DNA of 37,358 bases from Pseudoalteromonas arabiensis (GTDB taxonomy: Bacteria; Pseudomonadota; Gammaproteobacteria; Enterobacterales; Alteromonadaceae): the NCBI RefSeq assembly GCF_001550155.1, contig NZ_LRUF01000002.1:1-37358 (forward strand). The letters are read 5' to 3'. Position 1 is the stretch's first letter. Each line of letters begins with the position of its first letter. The position numbers and the translations under genes are program-made. The notes beneath the pieces were generated by a model that did no database searches, was not told where the DNA came from, and was given only the letters and a program-made list of their open reading frames with translations. Of the stretch, positions 25,755-33,241 are shown piece by piece.

Positions 25755-26885
25755 TTAACTGTTAAATCTACTAGGGTTAATTATTTTATTAATCCTTTTT
25801 GTTATTTCTTTTAAGTTTTTCTTGTTTTCTCTTTCCTCAATGAAGGGTAAGTTTAATTCATGTGAAATGTATTTTTTCAGTATGAAATATTCTGTTTTTT
25901 CATTTATTTCTAAAAGTTCTGTCTTTATATCTTTGGATGGGTGGTTTTTATATATGTCTAGAACTGTCATGCCATAATTGAATTCATCATTTATTTGTTT
26001 ATAACTTTTTAAAGTGTTTTTTACGAGTGATGAACTCTGTGACTCTTTACTTTCTGCGATAACATATGAGGAAAAGTTCAGGTCTGATAGTGAATCTAGC
26101 TTTGTTTTCTTTAAGCAAGCTATCAGGTGATTTAACACAGTTTTAGATTTGTTTTCATTTCCTGATTTTTTAAATAACTCGTAAAGCCGGTAGCTGTATA
26201 TCCCATTTTTTATACATTTGTATTTTCTTATTTGCTTAAAGCAAATATCCAAAGCTTCATCAAATTCATTTAAGTAAATTAGTGATATTATTTTTGATTC
26301 AATATATATGTCATTATTACTATATTTTTCAGGTATTAAGTCTTGGAGTGAGAACACCGCATTGAAATTAGAATCTGCAGTATAGCTTTTTAAGCATTCA
26401 TCTAACGTAGCAAGGTAGAGTGCCTCCCAATGCTCGCCAATATCCGACTTTGAAACTTTTATTCCACCTAAATGAACTTTGTCACTGTTATAAATTGGAG
26501 ATATGTTGTTTAACAGGGAATCGAACTCTGATTTTCTTTTCGTCAATTTATAGAGCCTGAGTAAGTTGATTGTAGGGTCTATAAGGTTTATGAGATTTTG
26601 GTTATCTCTGTCATTTCTATATGACTCACTCCACAGGTCGATCGCTTTCTTTAAAAACAGCTCACTTTCATTAGTTTTTCCTTGGTAAGCTAACACTAAT
26701 GGGTATGCATTGATTAGCCTTCGCAGTGTTCTATTAAACTTTATCTCTTGACCTGCTACATCCCTATCAAAAGCAATGCACATGTTTTCACACCATTGCT
26801 CAATATTATATAAAGCTGCCAAATCCCGCTTTTCGGTTAAACGCTTTAAGTGAGGTTTGTAGCTTGTCGAAAAATTTTCTGGCAT
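25755..26885 (-). CDS. Unknown helical-repeat (TPR-like) protein in the peptide operon
   Basis: This 376-residue protein of unknown function has no signal peptide or membrane helix. It is built of amphipathic helical pairs resembling TPR or SEL-like repeats. Examples are INAYPLVLAYQGKTNESELF, LINLIDPTINLLRLYKLTKR and LIYLNEFDEALDICFKQIRK. It ends in a Lys- and Asn-rich tail. The base composition is AT rich (39 of 120 G+C at 26041-26160 by hand). Its start codon overlaps the stop of the upstream precursor-like gene by one base (TAATG), so translation is coupled to that peptide. Since the radical SAM enzyme lacks a fused leader-binding domain, this protein could be a leader-recognition scaffold, chaperone or immunity factor. 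That is speculation. Confidence 0.75.
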   Translation of the reverse strand: MPENFSTSYKPHLKRLTEKRDLAALYNIEQWCENMCIAFDRDVAGQEIKFNRTLRRLINAYPLVLAYQGKTNESELFLKKAIDLWSESYRNDRDNQNLINLIDPTINLLRLYKLTKRKSEFDSLLNNISPIYNSDKVHLGGIKVSKSDIGEHWEALYLATLDECLKSYTADSNFNAVFSLQDLIPEKYSNNDIYIESKIISLIYLNEFDEALDICFKQIRKYKCIKNGIYSYRLYELFKKSGNENKSKTVLNHLIACLKKTKLDSLSDLNFSSYVIAESKESQSSSLVKNTLKSYKQINDEFNYGMTVLDIYKNHPSKDIKTELLEINEKTEYFILKKYISHELNLPFIEERENKKNLKEITKRINKIINPSRFNS

Positions 26886-27079
26886 TAGCTAATGCCCTCG
26901 GAATCTGAGAAGGAGGTGCGTTGTTCCTGATTATCACTTACATGACAATAGACCTCTTCAGGGTCGATATAACCACCGACGAGTGCATCAAGTAATTCGA
27001 GGTTGGTAATTTCAATAAAACCATCATTTGTTCTTCGAGCTGCTACCGAGTGTTTTTCTGATTTCATATTGTTTCTCAT
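26885..27079 (-). CDS. Second precursor-like peptide with double-glycine leader
   Basis: This 64-residue peptide is the first gene of the leftward operon. The leader ends FIEITNLELLDALVGG (cut after Gly36). The 28-residue core begins YIDPEEVYCHVSDN and is rich in Ser, Asp and Glu, with a single Cys45. The core start resembles that of the other precursor (F-S-P-E-E against Y-I-D-P-E-E). It has three aromatic-X-acidic/His triplets: YID (37-39), YCH (44-46) and FSD (57-59). The start at 27079 has AAGG 8 bases upstream; a Met at residue 5 is weaker. Whether it is a second substrate, a partner peptide or a regulatory peptide is open. Confidence 0.78.
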   Translation of the reverse strand: MRNNMKSEKHSVAARRTNDGFIEITNLELLDALVGGYIDPEEVYCHVSDNQEQRTSFSDSEGIS

Positions 27080-27212
27080 TTAACTTGCCTTATTAGTTTT
27101 TCGGACTTGAAGATAAACCTAAAATAAGCCAGCTGATTTGCAATGATTTAACGCTGATATATCTGTAACCAAGTTGTGACTTTCTTATAAATCAGTTGGT
27201 TATGATTGTGTG

Positions 27213-27226
27213 GTAATTCCAATTAC
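27213..27226. promoter_or_regulatory. Inverted repeat in the divergent promoter region
   Basis: GTAATT-CC-AATTAC is a near-perfect palindrome in the 204-base gap between the leftward peptide operon (start 27079) and the divergent CadC-like regulator (start 27284). It is a candidate operator for that regulator or for autoregulation. I could not identify convincing -35/-10 boxes for either direction in this AT-rich gap. Confidence 0.45.
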
Positions 27227-27283
27227 AGTGCGGTACTATAGTTGTTGTTAAGGAAGTGTTAAGTTTGTGAGTGACTAAACAGT

Positions 27284-29341
27284 ATGTTTTTTAAGATTGG
27301 TGAGTATTATTTAGATACGCAAGAGATGTCTCTTCACATAAATGAGCAATCAATTTTATTAGAACCAAAAGTCTTTGCTGTCTTAATGTATTTTATTGAG
27401 CATAATGATCGTTATATTTCGATGGAAGAGCTCCATGCAAACTTATGGCAAGGTCGATGTGTCTCTGATGCAGCTGTTAGGCGAATTATAAGTAAAATAC
27501 GTATTGTTTTGAACGATGACCACAAAGAACCTACTTACCTTCAATCTCTTCCAAAGCGTGGCTATAAATTAATTTGCCCAGTATCTCAAATTGCAGAAAC
27601 ATCTACGTCTGAGGACACCGAAAAACCAATAGATGTTAAGAATAACGACGCAAAAAAAAATAGGCGTTTTTTATTCATTGTAATTGCCACCCTCTTTTTG
27701 TTTTCATTGACCTACTTCATCTATAAAAATACTGATAAAGAAGTACATGTCGTTACAAAAGTGATTGATTCTGTTATTTCGGACAAAAGGGCGTTAGCTG
27801 TTTCAAATGATGGCAAATATATAGCATTTACAAGTAAAGTAAGTCATGAGGAAAATGACCACATCTATTTAAAAGATAGAGAAAGCCAAACTGTCAAAAT
27901 GCTAATTGATGATACGACCCTACCCAGGGGTTTAACTTTTTCCAATGATGCAAAACACTTGTATTTTTCTGATAATTTAGATGGTATTGCTTTATTAAAA
28001 CAGGTTGCCTTAGAAAGTGAAGCACATAAACCAGAGATATTAGTATCCGACTTTTACTTTATCGCCGATGTTTTTGTGGATAAAAATGAAGATGGCCTAA
28101 TTTACTTTTCTGGGCAAAAAAGCCAACAAAGTGCAATGCTTATCTATAAGTATAACTCTAACAATAATTTGCTAGAGGAAGTTACATCCGTTGCTCAAAA
28201 AGGTGCACATGACAGCCAAGCCGATATTTCTCCAGATTCTAGCAAAGTTGTTGTACTTCGAGTTTTTTTAGACAGTAAACGTAACTCTATTCGAGTACTC
28301 GATTTAAAAATTGGTAGCACACTTTTCCAGCATGACCAAAATGTTGTCATTTATGATGTTCAATGGCTAGATAATGAGCACATCATTTTAGTCGATGATA
28401 AAAAATTAACTAAATTGAACATTAAAACAGGTGATTTAGAGATCATAACTAATTCAGAAACAGGCTTGATTGCTGCCAAAGTTTTAAGTTCTAGTTCTCT
28501 ATTGGCGATTAGAGATAATGTGTTAACCAATACGCTGATAGAGAAGAAACTACCATTAAGTGATTTTAAAAATGTTGAGTTAATCCAAGAGAAACAACCA
28601 AAGCAAGGTTACATTAAAGCTTACCAGCCCGTTGATAATAAAATCTGGATGGTTATAAAAGAGAGCGGAGTAAACTCTTTGATTTTTTATGAAAAAACAA
28701 AGGCTGATAAAAAAGTGACTTTAATGAGTACTGAAAAGCCACTTAAGTTAATAAGCTCCTCGACATCTGGGCAATATGTATTACTGAAACTTCAAGAGCG
28801 CATAACGATTCTTAATACACTTGATAATAGCCTTACCTACCTCTCTAAAGCTGATGAGTTGATTGGCGATATTACTTTTTCACTAGACGAAAAGTCTATT
28901 TTATATACGCGTAAGAGTAATGGTGAATGGCAAGCTTTTAAGCATACGATTGAAGAGAAAACAAAGGAAAAAATCTTTAAAGGTTACCGCTTTATTCGTC
29001 CATTCAATGAAGGGTATGTTCTAGGTGATGACAACGGCAGGTTATCACGCTTTGAAACGTTAAAAGAATCGATGATCCCAATGCCGATAAGTGTGTCTAC
29101 TGAGCATAATACAAACTGGACGATTATAGATAGCACATTACTATGGAGTGATCATAACTTGATAAACACCACCTTCTATGAAATGGACTTATACGATGTT
29201 GATGCCTCTAGCTTAAAGTCAAAAACGTTTGACTTTAACGTGATTAGGCCTAGTTTTTATGTAGATAAAATGAATAACTTGATTGTAGTTGAAAGCTTGG
29301 GTAATAAATACAGTGATATAATTTTATTTGAAATTCAATGA
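27284..29341 (+). CDS. CadC-like membrane transcriptional regulator with TolB-like propeller
   Basis: This 685-residue one-component regulator has three parts. An OmpR-type winged helix (about 1-100) shows LLEPKVFAVLMYFIEHNDRY, LWQGRCVSDAAVRRIISKIR and YLQSLPKRGYKLI. A single membrane helix lies at about 127-148 (FLFIVIATLFLFSLTYFIY). A periplasmic part of about 530 residues has WD40/TolB-like blades, for example KRALAVSNDGKYIAFTSKV and SPDSSKVVVLRVF. This is the ToxR/CadC arrangement, which senses in the periplasm and binds DNA directly without phosphorylation. It is divergent from the peptide operon and is its most likely controller. The propeller could bind the exported peptide or report envelope state. 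No strong ribosome site precedes the ATG. Confidence 0.9.
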   Translation: MFFKIGEYYLDTQEMSLHINEQSILLEPKVFAVLMYFIEHNDRYISMEELHANLWQGRCVSDAAVRRIISKIRIVLNDDHKEPTYLQSLPKRGYKLICPVSQIAETSTSEDTEKPIDVKNNDAKKNRRFLFIVIATLFLFSLTYFIYKNTDKEVHVVTKVIDSVISDKRALAVSNDGKYIAFTSKVSHEENDHIYLKDRESQTVKMLIDDTTLPRGLTFSNDAKHLYFSDNLDGIALLKQVALESEAHKPEILVSDFYFIADVFVDKNEDGLIYFSGQKSQQSAMLIYKYNSNNNLLEEVTSVAQKGAHDSQADISPDSSKVVVLRVFLDSKRNSIRVLDLKIGSTLFQHDQNVVIYDVQWLDNEHIILVDDKKLTKLNIKTGDLEIITNSETGLIAAKVLSSSSLLAIRDNVLTNTLIEKKLPLSDFKNVELIQEKQPKQGYIKAYQPVDNKIWMVIKESGVNSLIFYEKTKADKKVTLMSTEKPLKLISSSTSGQYVLLKLQERITILNTLDNSLTYLSKADELIGDITFSLDEKSILYTRKSNGEWQAFKHTIEEKTKEKIFKGYRFIRPFNEGYVLGDDNGRLSRFETLKESMIPMPISVSTEHNTNWTIIDSTLLWSDHNLINTTFYEMDLYDVDASSLKSKTFDFNVIRPSFYVDKMNNLIVVESLGNKYSDIILFEIQ

Positions 29342-29462
29342 GTTAAGTGTTTTTCTTTAAAGTTATAAAAAAGTCACCACATAATTATTGATAAAATTGC
29401 CCTCTTAGCCCAAATTTAATGTGAACAAAATAACTACAACATAAGTTAGGGGCTATACCACT

Positions 29463-29627
29463 ATGAAAGACACTTTTAAAAAAACATTCATCTATGTGAC
29501 TACCTTTATATTATTAACAGTAGCCAATACCGGTGGACTGTATATAAATGATACTATTAAAATTAATACTGACGAGTCATCAGTGAAAAGCATTTGTATT
29601 CTCGCTCCAGATCTATGTAAAAAATAA
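29463..29627 (+). CDS. Small exported or membrane peptide upstream of a LuxR-type gene
   Basis: This 54-codon reading frame has a positively charged N-terminus (MKDTFKKTF), a hydrophobic stretch (about 9-27, ending VANTGGLYI) and a short tail ending SICILAPDLCKK. The tail has two Cys six residues apart and could close a disulfide or thioether loop. AGGGG lies 10 bases before the ATG. The following LuxR-type gene starts 21 bases after the stop, on the same strand, so the two are probably co-transcribed. I recognise no family. It may be a secreted signal peptide, a small membrane regulator of the LuxR-type protein, or an uncharacterised precursor. Coding status rests on the ribosome site, the signal-like N-terminus and the operon spacing. 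Confidence 0.6.
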   Translation: MKDTFKKTFIYVTTFILLTVANTGGLYINDTIKINTDESSVKSICILAPDLCKK

Positions 29628-29648
29628 TCTTATAAGAGAGCGTTTTTT

Positions 29649-30293
29649 ATGGTAAATATAAATGAACTTCATTCTAGGATTGAGAGTATAAACTCAGTAG
29701 ATAGCTTTAATAATTTTTTTACAGATATAAAAAATACTTATAGTTATACGCAGGTAGGGTTTATTACTTTTGATTTCTCTGACTTATTTAGATTTGATAC
29801 TAATTACTTTGGAGAATTTGAGCGCCCTTTTTTAGATGAGGTTCATTCCTGTAAAAAATTAATTCATTATTGTCTTAATGAAACAAAAGCGCTGATGCTT
29901 AGTGAAATAAATGGCAATTATGATTCAGTATTAATTGTTCCTACAGGTTTACATAAGAATAAATTTGCTTGTTTGGTACTTGAGTTGCCCAATTTAAGTA
30001 CTGAACCGCACAAAGCAAAAATGCTAGGAGACTATTGGCGAATCTTTTTAATCGAAATGTTTGAAGCCTACCGACGTTCAACGCGTACAGAAGCAGTAAA
30101 AATTACACGGCGAGAAAAAGAGTGTATTAAATGGGCATCAATAGGCAAAACATCCTGGGAAATTAGTCAAATACTTAATATCAGTCATAGAACGGTTGAT
30201 TTTCATTTGTCTAACTGCATAAAAAAAACGAGTAGTACTAATCGACAGCAAGCTATCGTGAAGTGTATCTTAAACGGAGAATTGCTTGCCTAA
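29649..30293 (+). CDS. LuxR-type transcriptional regulator
   Basis: This 214-residue regulator has a C-terminal LuxR/GerE helix-turn-helix (about 148-214) with TRREKECIKWASIGKTSWEI and ILNISHRTVDFHLSNCI. The N-terminal domain (about 1-140) has the size and mixed alpha/beta look of an autoinducer-binding fold, but I cannot find the conserved W, Y and D set of AHL receptors. There is no luxI in the window. It is therefore probably a LuxR solo that responds to something else. It directly follows the 54-residue peptide gene and lies next to the CadC-like gene, so it may regulate the peptide cluster. Confidence 0.88.
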   Translation: MVNINELHSRIESINSVDSFNNFFTDIKNTYSYTQVGFITFDFSDLFRFDTNYFGEFERPFLDEVHSCKKLIHYCLNETKALMLSEINGNYDSVLIVPTGLHKNKFACLVLELPNLSTEPHKAKMLGDYWRIFLIEMFEAYRRSTRTEAVKITRREKECIKWASIGKTSWEISQILNISHRTVDFHLSNCIKKTSSTNRQQAIVKCILNGELLA

Positions 30294-30302
30294 CACCAGC
30301 AA

Positions 30303-30327
30303 GAGCCACCTTTTATGGTGGTTTATT
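30303..30327 (+). terminator. Terminator of the LuxR-type gene
   Basis: GCCACC-TTTTAT-GGTGGT plus flanking pairs, followed by TTATTTG, 10 bases after the stop codon. The stem is moderate and the T run is interrupted. Confidence 0.65.
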
Positions 30328-30403
30328 TGTACCTAGTGTGAACTTAATTGAATTATAAGTTTCCCCTTCATTTTATTTAAAGCATTCACTTGCCATTTAT
30401 ATT

Positions 30404-30470
30404 GTTTCGTTTAAAATCTCAAAACTTTCGAAACGAAACTTATGTGATCATATAAATGACAAAACGAAAC
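30404..30470. promoter_or_regulatory. Three phased operator-like repeats before the DeoR-family gene
   Basis: GTTTCGTTT (30404-30412) and two copies of its complement AAACGAAAC (30431-30439 and 30462-30470) surround the promoter region and the start codon at 30456. The last two are 31 bp apart, about three helical turns. DeoR/GlpR proteins often bind TTTCG-rich repeats, so autoregulation, and possibly control of glmS, is likely. An overlapping TTTCGAAA lies at 30426-30433. Confidence 0.65.
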
Positions 30471-31226
30471 ACTCAACAACGTCGCCATACAATCTTAAGT
30501 CAAGTTAATGAGTACGGTGAGGTCGCTGTAGAGGCGCTGGCTGAGCAGTTTCAAACTTCAGAAGTAACGATTCGTAAAGATCTCACGGCACTTGAGAAAA
30601 GTGGCTTATTACTGCGCCGTTACGGTGGTGCCATTGCATTGCCGCAAGAAATCGTTGCAAATAGCAACGAGAAAAGCGACTCGCTTCGCAAAATGGCAAT
30701 CGCGCAGGCGGCTGCAAAGCTTATTAAAGACCATAACCGCATCATAATTGATAGCGGCCGCACTACAGCAGCGATGATCCCTGAACTTGCCAATAAGCGT
30801 GGCTTAGTAGTGATGACCAATGCTATTAATGTCGCTAACCGACTGCTTTCATTAGAAAATGAGCCAACACTTTTGATGACCGGTGGGACTTGGGATCCGC
30901 ATTCAGAATCGTTTCAGGGCCAAGTTGCAGAGAATGTTCTACGCTCTTACGACTTTGACCAACTCTTTATTGGTGCCGATGGCATTGATATTGATAGAGG
31001 TACTACAACCTTCAATGAATTAGTAGGGCTTAGCCAAGTGATGGCTGAAGCTGCCCGTGAAGTGGTAGTGCTGGTTGAGTCAGAAAAAATTGGCCGAAAA
31101 ATACCGAATTTAGAACTGCCTTGGCAGCGTGTTACCACTGTTATTACAGACAACCACCTAAGCGTAGATAAGCGTGAGGCGATAACAGCATGTGGTGTAC
31201 AGCTGATCTGTGCAGAAATTGAATAA
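30456..31226 (+). CDS. DeoR/GlpR-family regulator next to glmS
   Basis: This 256-residue repressor-type protein has an N-terminal DeoR helix-turn-helix (about 6-60) with TQQRRHTILSQVNEYGEVAV and TSEVTIRKDLTALEKSG, then the LLRRYGGA hinge. A DeoR sensor domain (about 75-240) follows, with IIDSGRTTAAMIPEL, MTGGTWDPHSESFQG and LFIGADGIDIDRG. This fold binds phosphorylated sugars. Its position just before glmS suggests that it senses glucosamine-6-phosphate or a related hexosamine phosphate. The ligand is inferred, not seen. Its own start codon is embedded among the operator-like repeats. Confidence 0.93.
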   Translation: MTKRNTQQRRHTILSQVNEYGEVAVEALAEQFQTSEVTIRKDLTALEKSGLLLRRYGGAIALPQEIVANSNEKSDSLRKMAIAQAAAKLIKDHNRIIIDSGRTTAAMIPELANKRGLVVMTNAINVANRLLSLENEPTLLMTGGTWDPHSESFQGQVAENVLRSYDFDQLFIGADGIDIDRGTTTFNELVGLSQVMAEAAREVVVLVESEKIGRKIPNLELPWQRVTTVITDNHLSVDKREAITACGVQLICAEIE

Positions 31227-31228
31227 CC

Positions 31229-31257
31229 CGTAATAAGACCGACAACACCTTATTACG
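31229..31257. promoter_or_regulatory. Inverted repeat between the DeoR-family gene and glmS
   Basis: A perfect 9-bp inverted repeat, CGTAATAAG / CTTATTACG, with an 11-base loop lies just after the regulator stop codon. It has no T run, so it is not a normal terminator. A second weaker hairpin, CCAAAGT-AAAAC-ACTTTGG (31283-31301), sits just upstream of the glmS ribosome site (AAGGAGAG). Either could influence glmS expression. Confidence 0.45.
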
Positions 31258-31321
31258 CATCATTTATGACAACACATACCGCCCAAAGTAAAACACTTTG
31301 GCATGTGCAAAAGGAGAGATT

Positions 31322-33142
31322 ATGTGTGGAATCGTAGGGGCTGTTGCAGAACGCCCAGTAAATAAAATTCTTGTAGAAGGCTTAAAGCGTCTTGAATACC
31401 GTGGCTATGACTCAGCAGGTGTAGCCCTCGTTGAAGGCAATGTATTAAATACAGTAAAAGCAGTGGGTAAAGTTGCTAATTTAGAATCTGCCCTTAATGC
31501 GGCAAATGTAAAAGGCACAACAGGTATCGCACATACGCGCTGGGCAACACATGGCGGTGTAACTGAAGCGAATGCACATCCGCATATTTCGAATAGCGAA
31601 ATTGCACTCGTTCATAACGGTATTATCGAAAACCATGCTAGCCTGCGTGATGCGCTAAAAGGTGATGGTTATGAGTTTTTATCAGAAACTGATACTGAAG
31701 TAATGGTGCACCTTATCCACCAACTTCGTCAGCAACACACTTCTTTATTGGCAGCAGTGCAAGCGGCTGTTAAGCAGTTTGAAGGCGCATTTGGTACCGT
31801 TGTTTTTGATAAAGCGAACGATAACGAAATCATTGTAGCGCGCTCAGGTAGCCCTCTAGTTATTGGTTTAGGCCTTGGTGAAAACTTTATTGCATCTGAC
31901 CAACTTGCTCTATTACCTGTTACTCGTAGCTTTATTTACCTTGAAGAAGGTGATGTTGCTCGTATTACCCGTGATAGTGTGGAAATATTTGATGCAAACG
32001 GCGATGCAGTCGAGCGCGAAGTGATTGAATCAAACATCACGCAAGATGCATCAGGTAAAGGCGAATATCGTCACTACATGCTGAAAGAAATTTACGAACA
32101 GCCACTTGCTGTACGTAACACACTTGATGGCCGCCTTCACAATGACACTGTAGCGATTGATGCCTTTGGTGACAGTGCTCAGCAAATCTTTAAAGACGTA
32201 AAGCACGTACAAATTATTGCCTGTGGTACTTCATATCACTCGGGTATGGTTGCGCGTTACTGGCTTGAACAGTTTGCAGGCGTGAGCTGTAACGTAGAGA
32301 TAGCCTCTGAATTTCGTTACCGTGAATCATTTGTACATGAAAACAGCTTACTTGTGACCATTTCACAGTCTGGTGAAACAGCCGATACACTTGCTGCACT
32401 TCGTCTTGCAAAGCAGCAAGGTTATATGGCGTCAATGACCATTTGTAACGTACCTGGTTCATCACTGGTGCGTGAATCTGACTTAGCCTTTATGACTAAA
32501 GCGGGTGCTGAAATTGGTGTTGCATCAACTAAAGCCTTCACCACACAGCTTGTTGGCTTATTAATGCTAACAGCATCGATTGCTCAAGAAAAAGGCTTAA
32601 ATCAAAGTGCGATTGTCAATGCAATCAAAACACTGCCTAACAAGTTAGAAGAAGCATTACAGCTTGCAGAAGGAATTGAAGATTTAGCTGAAGAGTTCGC
32701 TGACAAGCATCACTCATTATTCTTAGGTCGTGGTTCACAATATCCAATCGCGATGGAAGGTGCCCTTAAGCTGAAAGAAATTTCATACATTCACGCCGAA
32801 GCATACGCAGCGGGTGAGCTTAAGCATGGTCCTTTAGCGTTGATTGATGCTGACATGCCAATCATTGTTGTAGCGCCAAACAACGAACTACTTGAAAAGC
32901 TTAAATCAAACGTAGAAGAAGTACGTGCCCGCGGCGGTATTATTTATGTATTCGCAGATAAAGACTCACACTTTGAATCTGATGAAACAATGCGTGTAAT
33001 TAACGTAAACCATGTGGATGACGTGATTGCCCCAGTTGTATATACAATTCCGCTACAGCTGCTTTCATACTATGTTGCGGTTATTAAAGGCACCGACGTA
33101 GATCAGCCTCGAAACCTAGCAAAATCGGTGACGGTTGAGTAA
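31322..33142 (+). CDS. glmS: Glutamine-fructose-6-phosphate aminotransferase (isomerizing)
   Basis: GlmS makes glucosamine-6-phosphate from fructose-6-phosphate and glutamine, the first step of UDP-GlcNAc supply for peptidoglycan and LPS. The N-terminal Cys of MCGIVGAV is the glutaminase nucleophile after Met removal, which fixes the start at 31322. An in-frame ATG at 31298 would bury that Cys and lacks the AAGGAGAG site. The glutaminase domain (about 1-240) shows EYRGYDSAG and HTRWATHGG. Two SIS sugar-isomerase domains follow, with [19 protein letters not shown] and STKAFTTQ. The C-terminus NLAKSVTVE is the classic GlmS end. At 606 residues it is normal length. Confidence 0.98.
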   Translation: MCGIVGAVAERPVNKILVEGLKRLEYRGYDSAGVALVEGNVLNTVKAVGKVANLESALNAANVKGTTGIAHTRWATHGGVTEANAHPHISNSEIALVHNGIIENHASLRDALKGDGYEFLSETDTEVMVHLIHQLRQQHTSLLAAVQAAVKQFEGAFGTVVFDKANDNEIIVARSGSPLVIGLGLGENFIASDQLALLPVTRSFIYLEEGDVARITRDSVEIFDANGDAVEREVIESNITQDASGKGEYRHYMLKEIYEQPLAVRNTLDGRLHNDTVAIDAFGDSAQQIFKDVKHVQIIACGTSYHSGMVARYWLEQFAGVSCNVEIASEFRYRESFVHENSLLVTISQSGETADTLAALRLAKQQGYMASMTICNVPGSSLVRESDLAFMTKAGAEIGVASTKAFTTQLVGLLMLTASIAQEKGLNQSAIVNAIKTLPNKLEEALQLAEGIEDLAEEFADKHHSLFLGRGSQYPIAMEGALKLKEISYIHAEAYAAGELKHGPLALIDADMPIIVVAPNNELLEKLKSNVEEVRARGGIIYVFADKDSHFESDETMRVINVNHVDDVIAPVVYTIPLQLLSYYVAVIKGTDVDQPRNLAKSVTVE

Positions 33143-33163
33143 GTTTAGAGTTTTATATTTATT

Positions 33164-33187
33164 AAGGCGCAATATGCGCCTTTTTTT
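33164..33187 (+). terminator. glmS terminator
   Basis: AAGGCGCA-ATA-TGCGCCTT (8 perfect pairs) followed by T5, 21 bases after the glmS stop codon. Confidence 0.93.
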
Positions 33188-33241
33188 GTACTTGTAATTC
33201 TGTTAGCTTAAAAAATTACCAACATCTCTTAAGGATAAGTC

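Noticed and set aside
25502..27079. Darobactin, lanthipeptide or lasso-peptide cluster
   Set aside because: The cores lack the Trp/Lys pattern of darobactin. There is no lanthionine synthetase, lasso cyclase or leader-recognition gene in the window.
29649..30293. Acyl-homoserine-lactone receptor
   Set aside because: No luxI-type gene is present and the conserved AHL-binding residues could not be located, so it is called only LuxR-type.
31298..31321. Upstream ATG for glmS
   Set aside because: GlmS needs Cys at position 2 as the glutaminase nucleophile, so only the ATG at 31322 gives a working enzyme.
31227..31321. glmS ribozyme
   Set aside because: The glmS ribozyme is a Gram-positive element of about 150 bases or more. 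The gap here is 95 bases with only two simple hairpins.
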